64,000 bases of DNA, from assembly GCA_021300575.1 (NCBI GenBank), contig JAJTDM010000028.1, forward strand, positions 1 through 64,000, in the 5' to 3' direction. The number at the start of each line of letters is the position of its first letter. Position 1 is the stretch's first letter. Below, piece after piece: positions 1-8,064 of this stretch. A program made the translations under genes and the position numbers. The stretch comes from Rubrivivax sp. GTDB lineage: Bacteria > Pseudomonadota > Gammaproteobacteria > Burkholderiales > Burkholderiaceae_C. Under the pieces are notes generated by a model. The model saw nothing but the letters and a program-made list of their open reading frames with translations. It was not told the DNA's origin and did no database searches.

Positions 1-28
1 GCCTGGCCGCCCTGCAGGGCGGCCAGGC
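1..28. repeat. Perfect 28-bp palindrome at the window edge
   Basis: The arm GCCTGGCCGCCC is followed by TGCA and then its exact reverse complement. No T-run follows on the plus strand, so an intrinsic terminator read in that direction is unlikely without help. It may end transcription of a gene left of the window, or be one copy of a dispersed GC-rich repeat. Bases 29-144 hold no gene I can recognise. Confidence 0.6.
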
Positions 29-144
29 ACGCAGAACTACGCGAACCTCAAAGCCCAAATACGGGAACCGCACCCTCACAGCCAGAAAACAGCGCTTCCT
101 GACAGCCGTTCACACCGCGCAGGCCCTGGTCGCCACCCCGCTCC

Positions 145-516
145 TTGCTGGACGTCAACGTCTGGATCGCGCTGCTGGACGATGCGCACCAGTTATCGGA
201 AGAAGCCAACGCCTTCATCGAGTCGCCTGAGGCGCGCATCGCCACCTGCCCGCTGGTGGAAAACGGCGTCATCCGCATCATGGCCATGCCCAGCTACAGC
301 CGTGGCGGCGGTCTGCCGATGAGCCTGGTGCGCCAGCGCCTGCAGCAGGCCTGCGCCAGCCTGGACCGCGCCTTCTGGCCCGATGACGTCTCGCTGCGCG
401 ACGACACCCTGGTGGATTTCTCACGGGTGCAGGGCCACCAGCAGGTGACCGACCTGTACCTGCTGGCGCTGGCCGTGCGCGACGGCGGAACACTTGCTGG
501 TGCTGCGAGGGCTTAA
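145..516 (+). CDS. PIN-domain protein, solitary VapC-like toxin, probably decayed
   Basis: The 123-residue product starts LDVNVWIALLD, the first acidic motif of PIN ribonucleases (D3). E39 and D103 fit the second and third acidic positions. The family normally ends with a GG-x-L-x-TFD motif that supplies a fourth acidic residue; here the frame ends GGTLAGAARA, so that residue is absent. The only start is a TTG with no ribosome-binding site. No antitoxin lies in the 144 bases upstream, and the AbrB gene downstream is followed by its own PIN gene. I read this as an orphan or degrading toxin. The PIN call is secure; activity is doubtful. Confidence 0.6.
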   Translation: MLDVNVWIALLDDAHQLSEEANAFIESPEARIATCPLVENGVIRIMAMPSYSRGGGLPMSLVRQRLQQACASLDRAFWPDDVSLRDDTLVDFSRVQGHQQVTDLYLLALAVRDGGTLAGAARA

Positions 517-528
517 TCGATCGATAAG
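512..528. promoter_or_regulatory. Candidate operator of the AbrB/PIN toxin-antitoxin pair
   Basis: CTTA and TAAG flank the palindromic core ATCGATCGA, giving a near-perfect palindrome about 30 bp ahead of the antitoxin start. The surrounding AT-rich stretch (520-556) is the only promoter-like DNA here. AbrB/VapB antitoxins usually bind such sites and repress their own operon, so autoregulation is inferred. Confidence 0.4.
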
Positions 529-556
529 TGAATCGTTTTACGCTAGCATGATCGAT

Positions 557-766
557 ATGCAGACCGTCACCGTCTCCTCCAAGTACCAGGTCGTCATCCC
601 GCTCGAAGTCCGCCAGCGGATGAAGATCGAGCCCGGCAGCAAGCTGATGGTGACCGCCTTCAACGGCAGCCTGCGCATGGTGCCGGTGGTGCCCGCCCGT
701 GCGCTGCGCGGCATGGTCCGGGGCTTGAACCCGGACATCCAGCGCGAACCTGACCGCCCCCTCTGA
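557..766 (+). CDS. vapB: AbrB/MazE-type antitoxin
   Basis: The 69-residue product opens MQTVTVSSKYQVVIP, the swapped-hairpin AbrB DNA-binding fold typical of VapB antitoxins. The following EVRQRMKIEPGSKL is also characteristic. The C-terminal half, ending NPDIQREPDRPL, would bind the toxin. I used the ATG at 557; an in-frame ATG at 548 adds three residues. The PIN toxin begins 14 bases after the stop, the usual antitoxin-first order. It should neutralise that toxin and repress the operon through the palindrome at 512-528. Confidence 0.8.
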   Translation: MQTVTVSSKYQVVIPLEVRQRMKIEPGSKLMVTAFNGSLRMVPVVPARALRGMVRGLNPDIQREPDRPL

Positions 767-780
767 GAAGCGCGCAAGCC

Positions 781-1170
781 GTGGCCACGCCCACCCCATT
801 GGCAGATCGCCTGGTGCTGGATTCCTCCTGCTGGCTCGAATACCTGGCCGACACACCCCGCGCCGACCTGTTCGCTCCCGCCGTGGAAGCCCCTGAGCGA
901 CTGGTGGTGCCGGTGCTGACGGTCTACGAGGTGGTCAAGAAGCTGATGCGCGAATCCGGCGACGAAGCGGCGACGGCCGCGCTCGCGCTGATGCAGCAAT
1001 CCGAGGTGGTGGAGATCGGCCTGCCGCTGGCCACGGACGCTGCGCTCAACGGCCTGCCCCTGGCCGACAGCCTGATCTATGCCACGGCGCGGCATCACGA
1101 CGCTGAGTTGTGGACGCAGGACGCCCACTTCGAGGGGCTGGCCGGCGTGCGCTACTTTCCAAAGCCTTGA
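781..1170 (+). CDS. vapC: VapC-type PIN ribonuclease toxin
   Basis: The 129-residue PIN protein has all four acidic positions of the active site: D14 in LVLDSSCWLEYL, E50, D96 in LPLADSLIYATA, and D114 in WTQDAHF. PIN toxins use these to bind a divalent metal and cut RNA, often tRNA. The start is GTG at 781, 14 bases after the AbrB antitoxin stop, so the two form a complete VapBC-type module. ubiA begins 15 bases later on the same strand, and read-through from this operon into ubiA is possible. Confidence 0.85.
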   Translation: MATPTPLADRLVLDSSCWLEYLADTPRADLFAPAVEAPERLVVPVLTVYEVVKKLMRESGDEAATAALALMQQSEVVEIGLPLATDAALNGLPLADSLIYATARHHDAELWTQDAHFEGLAGVRYFPKP

Positions 1171-1185
1171 AGCTTTCACGCTGGC

Positions 1186-2082
1186 ATGCGGTCCCGGCTC
1201 TCGCTCTCGCTCTACCTCAACCTCATCCGCTGGGACCGGCCAGCGGGCTGGCTGCTGCTGCTGTGGCCCTCGCTGTCGGCGCTGTGGATCGCGGCGGATG
1301 GCTTTCCCGGGTGGCACCTCACGTTGGTGTTCGTGCTGGGCACCGTCCTGATGCGCAGTGCTGGCTGCTGCGTCAACGACGTGGCCGACCGGGAGTTCGA
1401 CCGCCACGTCAAGCGCACCGCGAACCGCCCGGTGACCTCGGGCGCCGTGTCGGTGAAGGAGGCGCTGAGCGTGGGCGCCATGCTGGCGCTGGCCGCCTTC
1501 GCCCTGGTGCTCACCACCAACCCGCCGACCATCCTGCTGTCCGTGGCCGCCCTGGCGGTCACCCTGGCCTACCCCTACGCCAAGCGCGTGGTCTCGATGC
1601 CGCAGGCGGTGCTGGGCGTGGCGTTCAGCTTCGGCATCCCGATGGCCTTTGCGGCGGCCCAAGGCGGGCGCGAGTGGAGCCTGGCGGCCGTGGAGGCGGC
1701 CGTGCCTTGGCAGGCCTGGGCACTGCTCGCCTCCAACCTGTTCTGGGTGCTGGCCTACGACACCGAGTACGCCATGGTCGACCGCGACGACGACCTCACG
1801 ATAGGCATGAAGACCTCGGCCATCACGTTGGGACGCTGGGACGTCGCTGCCGTGATGGGCTTCTACACCGCCTACCTGGTGAGCTGGGCGCTGCTCGGGC
1901 GTGCGCTCGGGCTGGGGACGGTGTTCCTGCTGGGCATTGCAGCCGCGGCTGCCCAGGCCGTCTGGCACTACGCCATGATCCGTACCCGCACGCGGGACGG
2001 CTGCTTCAAGGCCTTCCGCCTCAACCACTGGCTGGGGTTTGCGGTGTTCGTCGGGGTGGCGCTGGACCTGGGGCTGCGCTGA
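1186..2082 (+). CDS. ubiA: 4-hydroxybenzoate polyprenyltransferase
   Basis: This 298-residue integral membrane enzyme attaches the polyprenyl tail to 4-hydroxybenzoate, an early step of ubiquinone synthesis. Both Asp-rich motifs that bind Mg-diphosphate are present: NDVADREFD (residues 64-72) and [12 protein letters not shown] (192-203). YPYAKR at 129-134 is also conserved. Several hydrophobic helices run throughout, and the length is normal for the family. The ATG at 1186 has only a weak ribosome-binding site. The gene stands alone as a housekeeping gene beside accessory toxin-antitoxin genes. Confidence 0.95.
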   Translation: MRSRLSLSLYLNLIRWDRPAGWLLLLWPSLSALWIAADGFPGWHLTLVFVLGTVLMRSAGCCVNDVADREFDRHVKRTANRPVTSGAVSVKEALSVGAMLALAAFALVLTTNPPTILLSVAALAVTLAYPYAKRVVSMPQAVLGVAFSFGIPMAFAAAQGGREWSLAAVEAAVPWQAWALLASNLFWVLAYDTEYAMVDRDDDLTIGMKTSAITLGRWDVAAVMGFYTAYLVSWALLGRALGLGTVFLLGIAAAAAQAVWHYAMIRTRTRDGCFKAFRLNHWLGFAVFVGVALDLGLR

Positions 2083-2190
2083 GGGCCTGGCGCGACGGGG
2101 TCTCGTCAGGGCGGTCAGCAGTCTCAGCGCTGCGTTCCCGGGAAGCCTGGTTCAACTTGTCTTTCATTGAGAGATGCTTTGTTGAATAAT

Positions 2191-2209
2191 TGTCTCTTTT
2201 CGGGAGACA
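2191..2209. promoter_or_regulatory. Inverted repeat before the DUF4143 ATPase gene
   Basis: TGTCTC and GAGACA are separated by 7 bases. The site ends 4 bases before the proposed TTG start. It lies in an AT-rich patch (2180-2215) and could act as an operator or as an RNA hairpin covering the start. A different but larger palindrome sits at the start of the other DUF4143 ATPase gene, at 24492-24523. Confidence 0.4.
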
Positions 2210-2213
2210 TTAA

Positions 2214-3551
2214 TTGCTCGAAGCCCTTGCTCCTACCCTGATCGGAGACTTTCAGGAGCGGCCGCTGCCGGCGGCGACGCGGCGCGAGGTCTCGCCCGCC
2301 GGGCTGCAGGGCAAGATAGATGTCCTGATCGGCATGCGCCGCTCGGGCAAGAGCTGGCGCATGGCGCAGGCCATGGGCGACCTGCTGGCCGCAGGCGTGC
2401 CCAAGACCCGGCTTCTGCATGTCAATTTCGACGACGAGCGTCTGCAACCGCTGCGCGCCAGCGACCTGCATCACCTGCCGGAGACCTTCTTCCGGCTTTT
2501 TCCGGAGAACAAGGCGCAGCGCTGCCACTTTTTCTTCGACGAAATCCAGAACGTGCCGGGCTGGGAATTCTTCATCCGCCGCATGCTGGACACCGAGAAC
2601 GTGCAGATCATGCTGACAGGGTCGTCGGCCAAGATGCTCAGCCGTGAGATCGCCACCACGTTGCGCGGGCGTTCGCTGGCCACCGAGATCTTCCCCTTCA
2701 GCTTCCGCGAGGCCCTGCGGCACCGCGCCCTGGACGACAAGCAGGCAGAAGCGGCCGGCAGCGCGCGGCAGGCACGGTTGTCGCATGAACTACGCGCCTA
2801 CCTGGAAGCCGGTGGCTTCCCGGAGGTGCAGGGGCTGGCCGCTCACCAGCGCATCGCCATCCTGCAGGAATACGTGGATGTGGTGATCCTTCGGGATGTG
2901 GTCGAGCGCCACGGCGTGGGCAACGTCACCGCGCTGCGCTACCTGATCCGGCGCCTGCTGGGCGGCCCGGCCACGGCGTTCAGCGTCAATCGCTTTCACA
3001 ACGACCTGCAGTCTCAGGGCCTGGCCTGTGGCAAGAACGCGCTGCACGAGATGCTGGCCCATCTGGAAGATGCCTACCTGGTGCAGGGCGTGGCGATAGA
3101 CAGCCGCTCTCAGCGCCAGCGCCAGGTGAACCCCCGCAAGATGTATCCCATCGACACCGGCCTGGCACAGGCCTTCCGCCCCGGCCCGGACGCCGACCGT
3201 GGCCGCCTGCTGGAAACGCTGGTGCTGCTGGACCTGCGACGCCGGGGCTTCGAGGCCCACTACGTGCGCACCGAGGCGGGCTACGAGGTGGACTTCATTG
3301 CACGACCACCCGATGGGCCACCGGCCCTCATCCAGGCCTGTGAGAGCCTGCGCGACCCCGCGACCCGAGAACGCAAGTTGCGCGCGCTGGCTGCTGGCAT
3401 GAAAGAACGTGGCATAGCCCGTGGCACCGTCGTCACACTGGATGACGACGAACGGATCGACACCAGCGCCGGGCCTGTCGAGGTGGTCCCGGCCTGGCGC
3501 TGGTTCCTGCGCCCTGCGGGTTTCCTTGGCCCTCAAGCGGATGCCGCCTGA
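2214..3551 (+). CDS. AAA-type ATPase with C-terminal DUF4143 domain
   Basis: The 445-residue protein has a Walker A motif GMRRSGKS (40-47), a Walker B FFFDE ending at D109-E110, the sensor-like segment LTGSSAKML, and a C-terminal DUF4143 region with LETLVLLDLRRRGFE and a nuclease-like YEVDFIA. Family members are common, patchily distributed and of unclear function. The DUF4143 part resembles archaeal Holliday-junction-resolvase-type folds, and a defence or stress role is often suspected. An in-frame stop directly precedes the TTG at 2214, so translation cannot begin further upstream. The gene appears intact, unlike its relative at 23463-24474. Confidence 0.85.
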   Translation: MLEALAPTLIGDFQERPLPAATRREVSPAGLQGKIDVLIGMRRSGKSWRMAQAMGDLLAAGVPKTRLLHVNFDDERLQPLRASDLHHLPETFFRLFPENKAQRCHFFFDEIQNVPGWEFFIRRMLDTENVQIMLTGSSAKMLSREIATTLRGRSLATEIFPFSFREALRHRALDDKQAEAAGSARQARLSHELRAYLEAGGFPEVQGLAAHQRIAILQEYVDVVILRDVVERHGVGNVTALRYLIRRLLGGPATAFSVNRFHNDLQSQGLACGKNALHEMLAHLEDAYLVQGVAIDSRSQRQRQVNPRKMYPIDTGLAQAFRPGPDADRGRLLETLVLLDLRRRGFEAHYVRTEAGYEVDFIARPPDGPPALIQACESLRDPATRERKLRALAAGMKERGIARGTVVTLDDDERIDTSAGPVEVVPAWRWFLRPAGFLGPQADAA

Positions 3552-3594
3552 TGCAAGATCACGGGTTTCCTCATCTCTCCAGGAGCATCGCCTC

Positions 3595-4551
3595 ATGAAG
3601 TTCACCCGCCGCCTCGTTCTGGCCGCCGCCGCCCTGGCACTTGCCGGCACTGCCGCCCAGGCCCAGCAGTTCTTCCGCATCGGCACCGGCGGCACCGCCG
3701 GCACCTACTTCCCCGTGGGCGGCATGATCGCCAACACGGTCAGCCAGCCCGGCAAGATCGCCTCCACGGCCCAGGCCAGTGCGGGCTCGGTGGCCAATGT
3801 GAACGCGGTGGCTGCAGGCCAGCTGGAGTCCGGCTTCTCGCAGGCCGACGTGGCCACCTGGGCCCACACCGGCACCGGGGTGTGGGAGGGTCGCCCGCCC
3901 GTGGCCGGCCTGCGCCTGATCGCCAACCTGTACCCCGAGAGCGTGCACATCGTCGCGCGCAAGGGTGCGGGCATCAAGACCGTGGCCGACCTGAAGGGCA
4001 AGCGCGTGGCCCTGGACGAGCCCGGCTCGGGCACGCTCATCAACGCCCGCAGCATCCTGGCCGCCTACGGCCTGAAAGACTCGGACCTGCGTCCCGAGTA
4101 CATCAAGCCGAACCAGGCCGGCGACAAGCTCAAGGACGGCTCGCTCGACGCCTTCTTCTTCACCGGCGGCTGGCCCGCGGGCGCGATTTCCGAGCTGGCC
4201 TCCGCCGGCGCCGGCATCGAGCTGGTGGCCATCGACGGCCCGCAGGCTGACGCCATCCGCAGGAGCTCAAGCTTCTTTGCGCCCGATACCATCCCGGCCG
4301 ACACCTACAAGGGCGTGGCCGCAGCGAAGACGCTGGCCGTGGGCGCCCAGTGGGTGACCAGCGACAAGGTGGATGCCAATCTGGTGTACGAGATCGTCAA
4401 GTCGTTGTACTCGGCTGAGGGCCAGAAGGCCATGGGTGCGGGGCACGCCAAGGGCAAGTTCATCACCAAGGAGAACGCGGTGCAGGGTGCGGGCATCCCC
4501 TTCCACCCGGGCGCAGTGCGCTTCTATCGGGAAGCAGGCGTCTTGAAGTAA
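3595..4551 (+). CDS. TAXI-family TRAP transporter binding protein
   Basis: This 318-residue periplasmic binding protein has a signal peptide (MKFTRR, a hydrophobic stretch, AQA cleavage near residue 23) and the family hallmark FRIGTGGTAGTYFPVGG right after it. TAXI proteins capture C4-dicarboxylates, glutamate or related acids for a fused TRAP permease, which is the next gene. The start has a good AGGAG at 3581-3585. The C-terminal FHPGAVRFYREAGVL is also typical. An intrinsic terminator separates it from the permease gene. The substrate cannot be read from sequence. Confidence 0.92.
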   Translation: MKFTRRLVLAAAALALAGTAAQAQQFFRIGTGGTAGTYFPVGGMIANTVSQPGKIASTAQASAGSVANVNAVAAGQLESGFSQADVATWAHTGTGVWEGRPPVAGLRLIANLYPESVHIVARKGAGIKTVADLKGKRVALDEPGSGTLINARSILAAYGLKDSDLRPEYIKPNQAGDKLKDGSLDAFFFTGGWPAGAISELASAGAGIELVAIDGPQADAIRRSSSFFAPDTIPADTYKGVAAAKTLAVGAQWVTSDKVDANLVYEIVKSLYSAEGQKAMGAGHAKGKFITKENAVQGAGIPFHPGAVRFYREAGVLK

Positions 4552-4572
4552 GCGTCTACTATCCTTGAGAAC

Positions 4573-4605
4573 ACGGGCGGTCCCTGGGCCGCCCGTTTGC
4601 TTTTT
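4573..4605 (+). terminator. Intrinsic terminator between binding protein and permease
   Basis: The arms ACGGGCGG and CCGCCCGT enclose an 8-base loop, and TTGCTTTTT follows. It sits between the TAXI gene stop and the permease start. Partial termination here would give an excess of the soluble binding protein over the membrane component, as is common in binding-protein-dependent transporters. Confidence 0.8.
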
Positions 4606-4615
4606 CGAGATCCCC

Positions 4616-6808
4616 ATGACCACCACCGCCCTGCCCGACGACAAGCAACTCCAGGAACTGGAGCAGAAGTTCGACCCCGAAATGCGCTTCCGGCCCCTGG
4701 GGTTGAGGGCCACCACGCTGGTGGGCGGGCTGCTGATCGCGCTGTCGCTGTTCCACTTCTACACGGCCGGCTTCGGGCTGCTGCAGGAGATCACCCACCG
4801 TGGCGTGCACCTGGCCTTCGTGCTGGGCCTGATCTTCCTGGTGTTTCCGCACCGCGCGGCGCTGCTGAACCGGGCCCAGCCCTCCAGCCTGTGGAACCCG
4901 GGCGGCGTCCCCTGGTTCGACTGGCTGCTGGCGGTGGCCGTGGCGGCCTCGGTGCTGTACATCCCGTGGATCTTCCACGACCTGATGTTCAGGGTGGGCA
5001 ACCCGCTGCCGCTGGACGCGGTGATGGGCACGGTGCTGATCGTGGCGTTGCTGGAGGCCACGCGGCGCAGCATGGGCTGGCCGCTGCCCGTCATCGCCAT
5101 CGCCTTCATGGCCTACGCGCTGTTCGGCCCGGCCTTCCCCGGCCTGCTCAAGCACGCCGGCTCGAGCTGGAGCCAGCTCATCAGCCACCAGTACCTCACC
5201 AGCCAGGGCATCTACGGCGTGGCGGTGGGGGTGGTGGCCACCTACGTCTTCCACTTCGTGCTCTTCGGCGTGCTGGCCACGCGCATCGGCCTGGGGCAGC
5301 TGTTCCTGGACGTGGCTTCGGCCGTGGCCGGGCGCTACGCAGGCGGGCCGGCCAAAGTCAGCGTGTTCGGCTCGGCCATGTTCGGCATGCTGTCGGGCTC
5401 GTCGGTGGCCAATGCGGTGACGGTGGGCTCGCTCACCATCCCGGCCATGATCCGCGTGGGCTACAAGCGTGAGTTCGCCGGCGCGGTGGAAGCCGCCGCG
5501 TCCACGGGCGGGCAGATCACGCCCCCGGTGCTCGGGGCCGCAGCCTTCCTGATGATCGAGTTCCTGTCGGTGCCGTACCAGACGATCATCGCGGCGGCGG
5601 CGGTGCCGGCCTTCATGCACTTCTTCGGCGTGTTCATGCAGGTGCACTTCGAAGCCAAGCGCTTCGGCCTGCGCGGCCTGACGCCTGAAGAAATGCCGCG
5701 CCTGCGCGAGTCTTTCGCGCAGCGCTGGCCCACGCTGATCCCGCTGGTGCTGCTGGTGTTCATCCTGGTGTCGGGCCGCACGCCTTACCTGGCGGCCTTC
5801 ACCGGCATCACCTCCTGCGCCATCGTGGGCCTGACCACGCGCGTGAGCGGCAACACGGCGCGGCACTGGGGCCTGCTGGCGGGGCTGCACGCCCTGCTGC
5901 TGCTGATCGTGTTCGGCGGGTTCCAGAGCCAGGAACTCAAGCTCGCGATCTTCGCCGCGGGCGCGGTGGCCACGCCCCTCCTGCTCAAGGCCCTCAAGGT
6001 ACAAGGCCGCATCGGCCTGCCCGTGCTGGTGGAGAGCCTGGGCACGGGCGCCAAGTACGCGCTGGCCGTGGGTGCGGCCGCGGCCACGGTGGGCATCGTC
6101 ATCGGCGTGGTCACGCTCACGGGGGTGGGCTTCAAGCTCAGCACCATCATCACCGGCGCGGCGCAGGCCGTGGCCGGCGGGGTGGGCTCGATCATCCCCA
6201 CGGCGCTGGCCGACCCCAAGTCGCTGACGCTGTTGGTGGCCCTGATCATGACGGGCGTGGTGTGCATCCTGCTGGGCGCGGGCATCCCCACCACCGCGAA
6301 CTACATCATCATGGTGACGGTGGCCGCCCCCACCCTCACCCTGCTGGGGGTGGAGCCGCTGGTGGCGCACTTCTTCGTCTTCTACTACGGGGTGCTGGCC
6401 GACATCACGCCCCCCGTGGCGCTGGCCGCCTACGCCGCGTCCGGCATGGCCGGCAGCGACCCCTTCAAGACCGGCAACACCGCCTTCAGACTCGGCTTGG
6501 CCAAGGTGCTGGTGCCCTTCGTCTTCGTCTTCTCACCCAGCCTGCTGATCGTGGCCAAAGGCTTCACCCCCTACGACTTCACCGTCACCTTCGTGGGCTG
6601 CATCCTGGGCATCACGCTGCTGGCCGCAGCGCTGTCGAAGTTCTTCCTGGTGGAGATGACGCGCGGCGAGCAACTGCTGTGCGGCGCCGCCGCGCTGCTG
6701 ATGATCGCCCCCGGCCTGACGCCCACCTTGATCGGCTGTGCGATGGCGGTGCCCATGGTGGTGCGGCATATGGTGGCGGCGCGACGGCTGCGAGCAGGGC
6801 TGGGTTGA
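4616..6808 (+). CDS. TRAP transporter permease, fused 4TM/12TM type
   Basis: The 730-residue polytopic protein joins the small (DctQ-like) and large (DctM-like) TRAP subunits in one chain, the form that partners TAXI binding proteins. The large-subunit signature FGSAMFGMLSGSSVANAVT and the later GAGIPTTANYIIM and ADITPPVALAAYAASG segments are clear. It imports organic acids driven by an ion gradient. I chose the ATG at 4616, because the upstream in-frame codons lie inside the terminator hairpin. The MFS gene follows immediately and overlaps if its TTG start is used. Confidence 0.93.
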   Translation: MTTTALPDDKQLQELEQKFDPEMRFRPLGLRATTLVGGLLIALSLFHFYTAGFGLLQEITHRGVHLAFVLGLIFLVFPHRAALLNRAQPSSLWNPGGVPWFDWLLAVAVAASVLYIPWIFHDLMFRVGNPLPLDAVMGTVLIVALLEATRRSMGWPLPVIAIAFMAYALFGPAFPGLLKHAGSSWSQLISHQYLTSQGIYGVAVGVVATYVFHFVLFGVLATRIGLGQLFLDVASAVAGRYAGGPAKVSVFGSAMFGMLSGSSVANAVTVGSLTIPAMIRVGYKREFAGAVEAAASTGGQITPPVLGAAAFLMIEFLSVPYQTIIAAAAVPAFMHFFGVFMQVHFEAKRFGLRGLTPEEMPRLRESFAQRWPTLIPLVLLVFILVSGRTPYLAAFTGITSCAIVGLTTRVSGNTARHWGLLAGLHALLLLIVFGGFQSQELKLAIFAAGAVATPLLLKALKVQGRIGLPVLVESLGTGAKYALAVGAAAATVGIVIGVVTLTGVGFKLSTIITGAAQAVAGGVGSIIPTALADPKSLTLLVALIMTGVVCILLGAGIPTTANYIIMVTVAAPTLTLLGVEPLVAHFFVFYYGVLADITPPVALAAYAASGMAGSDPFKTGNTAFRLGLAKVLVPFVFVFSPSLLIVAKGFTPYDFTVTFVGCILGITLLAAALSKFFLVEMTRGEQLLCGAAALLMIAPGLTPTLIGCAMAVPMVVRHMVAARRLRAGLG

Positions 6809-6819
6809 ACAGCCACCCC

Positions 6820-8040
6820 ATGGCGGGGGAGGCAGGCCGCTGCGGCCCGCCGGTGCTAAGCGCCGACATGCTGGTCATCGCCTGCGGTGTGGTGGCTGCG
6901 CTCCACGTGGGCAAGCTGCCGCCCGCCTTGCCCGTCCTGCGCGACGCGCTGGGTGTGAGCCTGGTGCAGGCTGGTTTTCTGCTGTCGGTGGTGCAGGCCG
7001 CGGGCATGGTGTTGGCGCTGGCACTGGGGTTGGGCGTGGCCCGCCTGGGCTTGAGGCGCTCGCTCATCACGGGCTTGCTCATCCTGGCCGCGGCCAGCGT
7101 GGCAGGCAGCTTCGCACAGGGCGCAGGGGGCTTGCTACTCGGGCGGGCGGCCGAGGGCGCGGGCTTTCTGCTGGTGTCCCTATCAGCCCCGGCACTGATT
7201 CGCGCCCTGGTGCCGCCCCAACGGCTGAACTTGCGCCTGGGGCTGTGGGGCACCTACATGCCCACGGGCATGGCGCTGGCCCTGTTGGTAGGCCCGGCGG
7301 TGATGGCACGCTACGGCTGGCAGGCCTGGTGGCTGGGGCTGGGCCTGCTGGCCGCCGTCATGGCCGCTTGGGCCCTGCGGGTGCTGGGCTGGAACGACCC
7401 CGGCACCCACCCCTTGCAAGCCGCCAGCCCAACCCCAATGACCTGGACAGCGGTGCTGCGCCAGACGCTCGGCCGGCGCGGCCCCTGGCTGGTGGCGTTG
7501 GCCTTCGGCGCTTACTCGTCGCAGTGGATCACAGTGATCGGCTTCTTGCCGACCATCTACGCCGAAGCCGGCGTGGCGCAGGGCACGGCCGGGCTGCTGA
7601 CGGCCCTGGCCGCTGCGGTCAACATCATCGGCAACGTGATGGCGGGGCGCTTGCTGCACCGGGGCCGTGCACCGGTGCAGTTGTTGCTCATCGGCTTCAC
7701 TACCATGGGGCTGACCGCGTTCATGGCCTTTGGCCTGCCCGAGGCCATGACGGCCATCGGGCGCTACGCCGCCGTGCTGGCCTTCTCGGCCGTGGGCGGG
7801 CTGATCCCCGGCACGTTGTTCGCCTTGGCGGTGCGCGTGGCGCCGCACGACCAGGCCGTCCCGGCCGTGGTGGGGTGGACGCTGCAGTGCTCGGCCTTCG
7901 GCCAGTTCATCGGCCCACCGGTGGCGGCCTGGTGGACCTCACATCACGGGGGCTGGTCGCAGACCTGGGTCACGACCGCAAGCGCGGCGGCGGCGGGGCT
8001 GCTGCTGGCGCTGGCGCTCGGCCGGGCGCTCAGGCGCTGA
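6820..8040 (+). CDS. MFS transporter, CynX/NimT-like
   Basis: About 12 hydrophobic segments in 406 residues fit a major facilitator. The loop between helices 2 and 3 carries the reduced motif GLGVARLGLRRSLITG, and the family's internal two-fold repeat is visible. The closest resemblance is to cyanate or nitroimidazole-type MFS permeases, but the substrate is unknown. Possible starts are TTG 6805 (overlapping the TRAP stop), ATG 6820 and ATG 6868; I use 6820. It probably shares the TRAP transcript. The PLP enzyme gene converges on it 24 bases beyond the stop. Confidence 0.8.
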   Translation: MAGEAGRCGPPVLSADMLVIACGVVAALHVGKLPPALPVLRDALGVSLVQAGFLLSVVQAAGMVLALALGLGVARLGLRRSLITGLLILAAASVAGSFAQGAGGLLLGRAAEGAGFLLVSLSAPALIRALVPPQRLNLRLGLWGTYMPTGMALALLVGPAVMARYGWQAWWLGLGLLAAVMAAWALRVLGWNDPGTHPLQAASPTPMTWTAVLRQTLGRRGPWLVALAFGAYSSQWITVIGFLPTIYAEAGVAQGTAGLLTALAAAVNIIGNVMAGRLLHRGRAPVQLLLIGFTTMGLTAFMAFGLPEAMTAIGRYAAVLAFSAVGGLIPGTLFALAVRVAPHDQAVPAVVGWTLQCSAFGQFIGPPVAAWWTSHHGGWSQTWVTTASAAAAGLLLALALGRALRR

Positions 8041-8064
8041 CGGCCCGCGGCACAGCGAGAGTAG

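Noticed and set aside
538-2028. A 496-codon antisense frame over ubiA and vapC
   Set aside because: No domain; ubiA on the plus strand has both catalytic motifs.
4559-6370. A 603-codon antisense frame over the TRAP permease
   Set aside because: Composition and lack of any motif show it is a shadow of the real gene.
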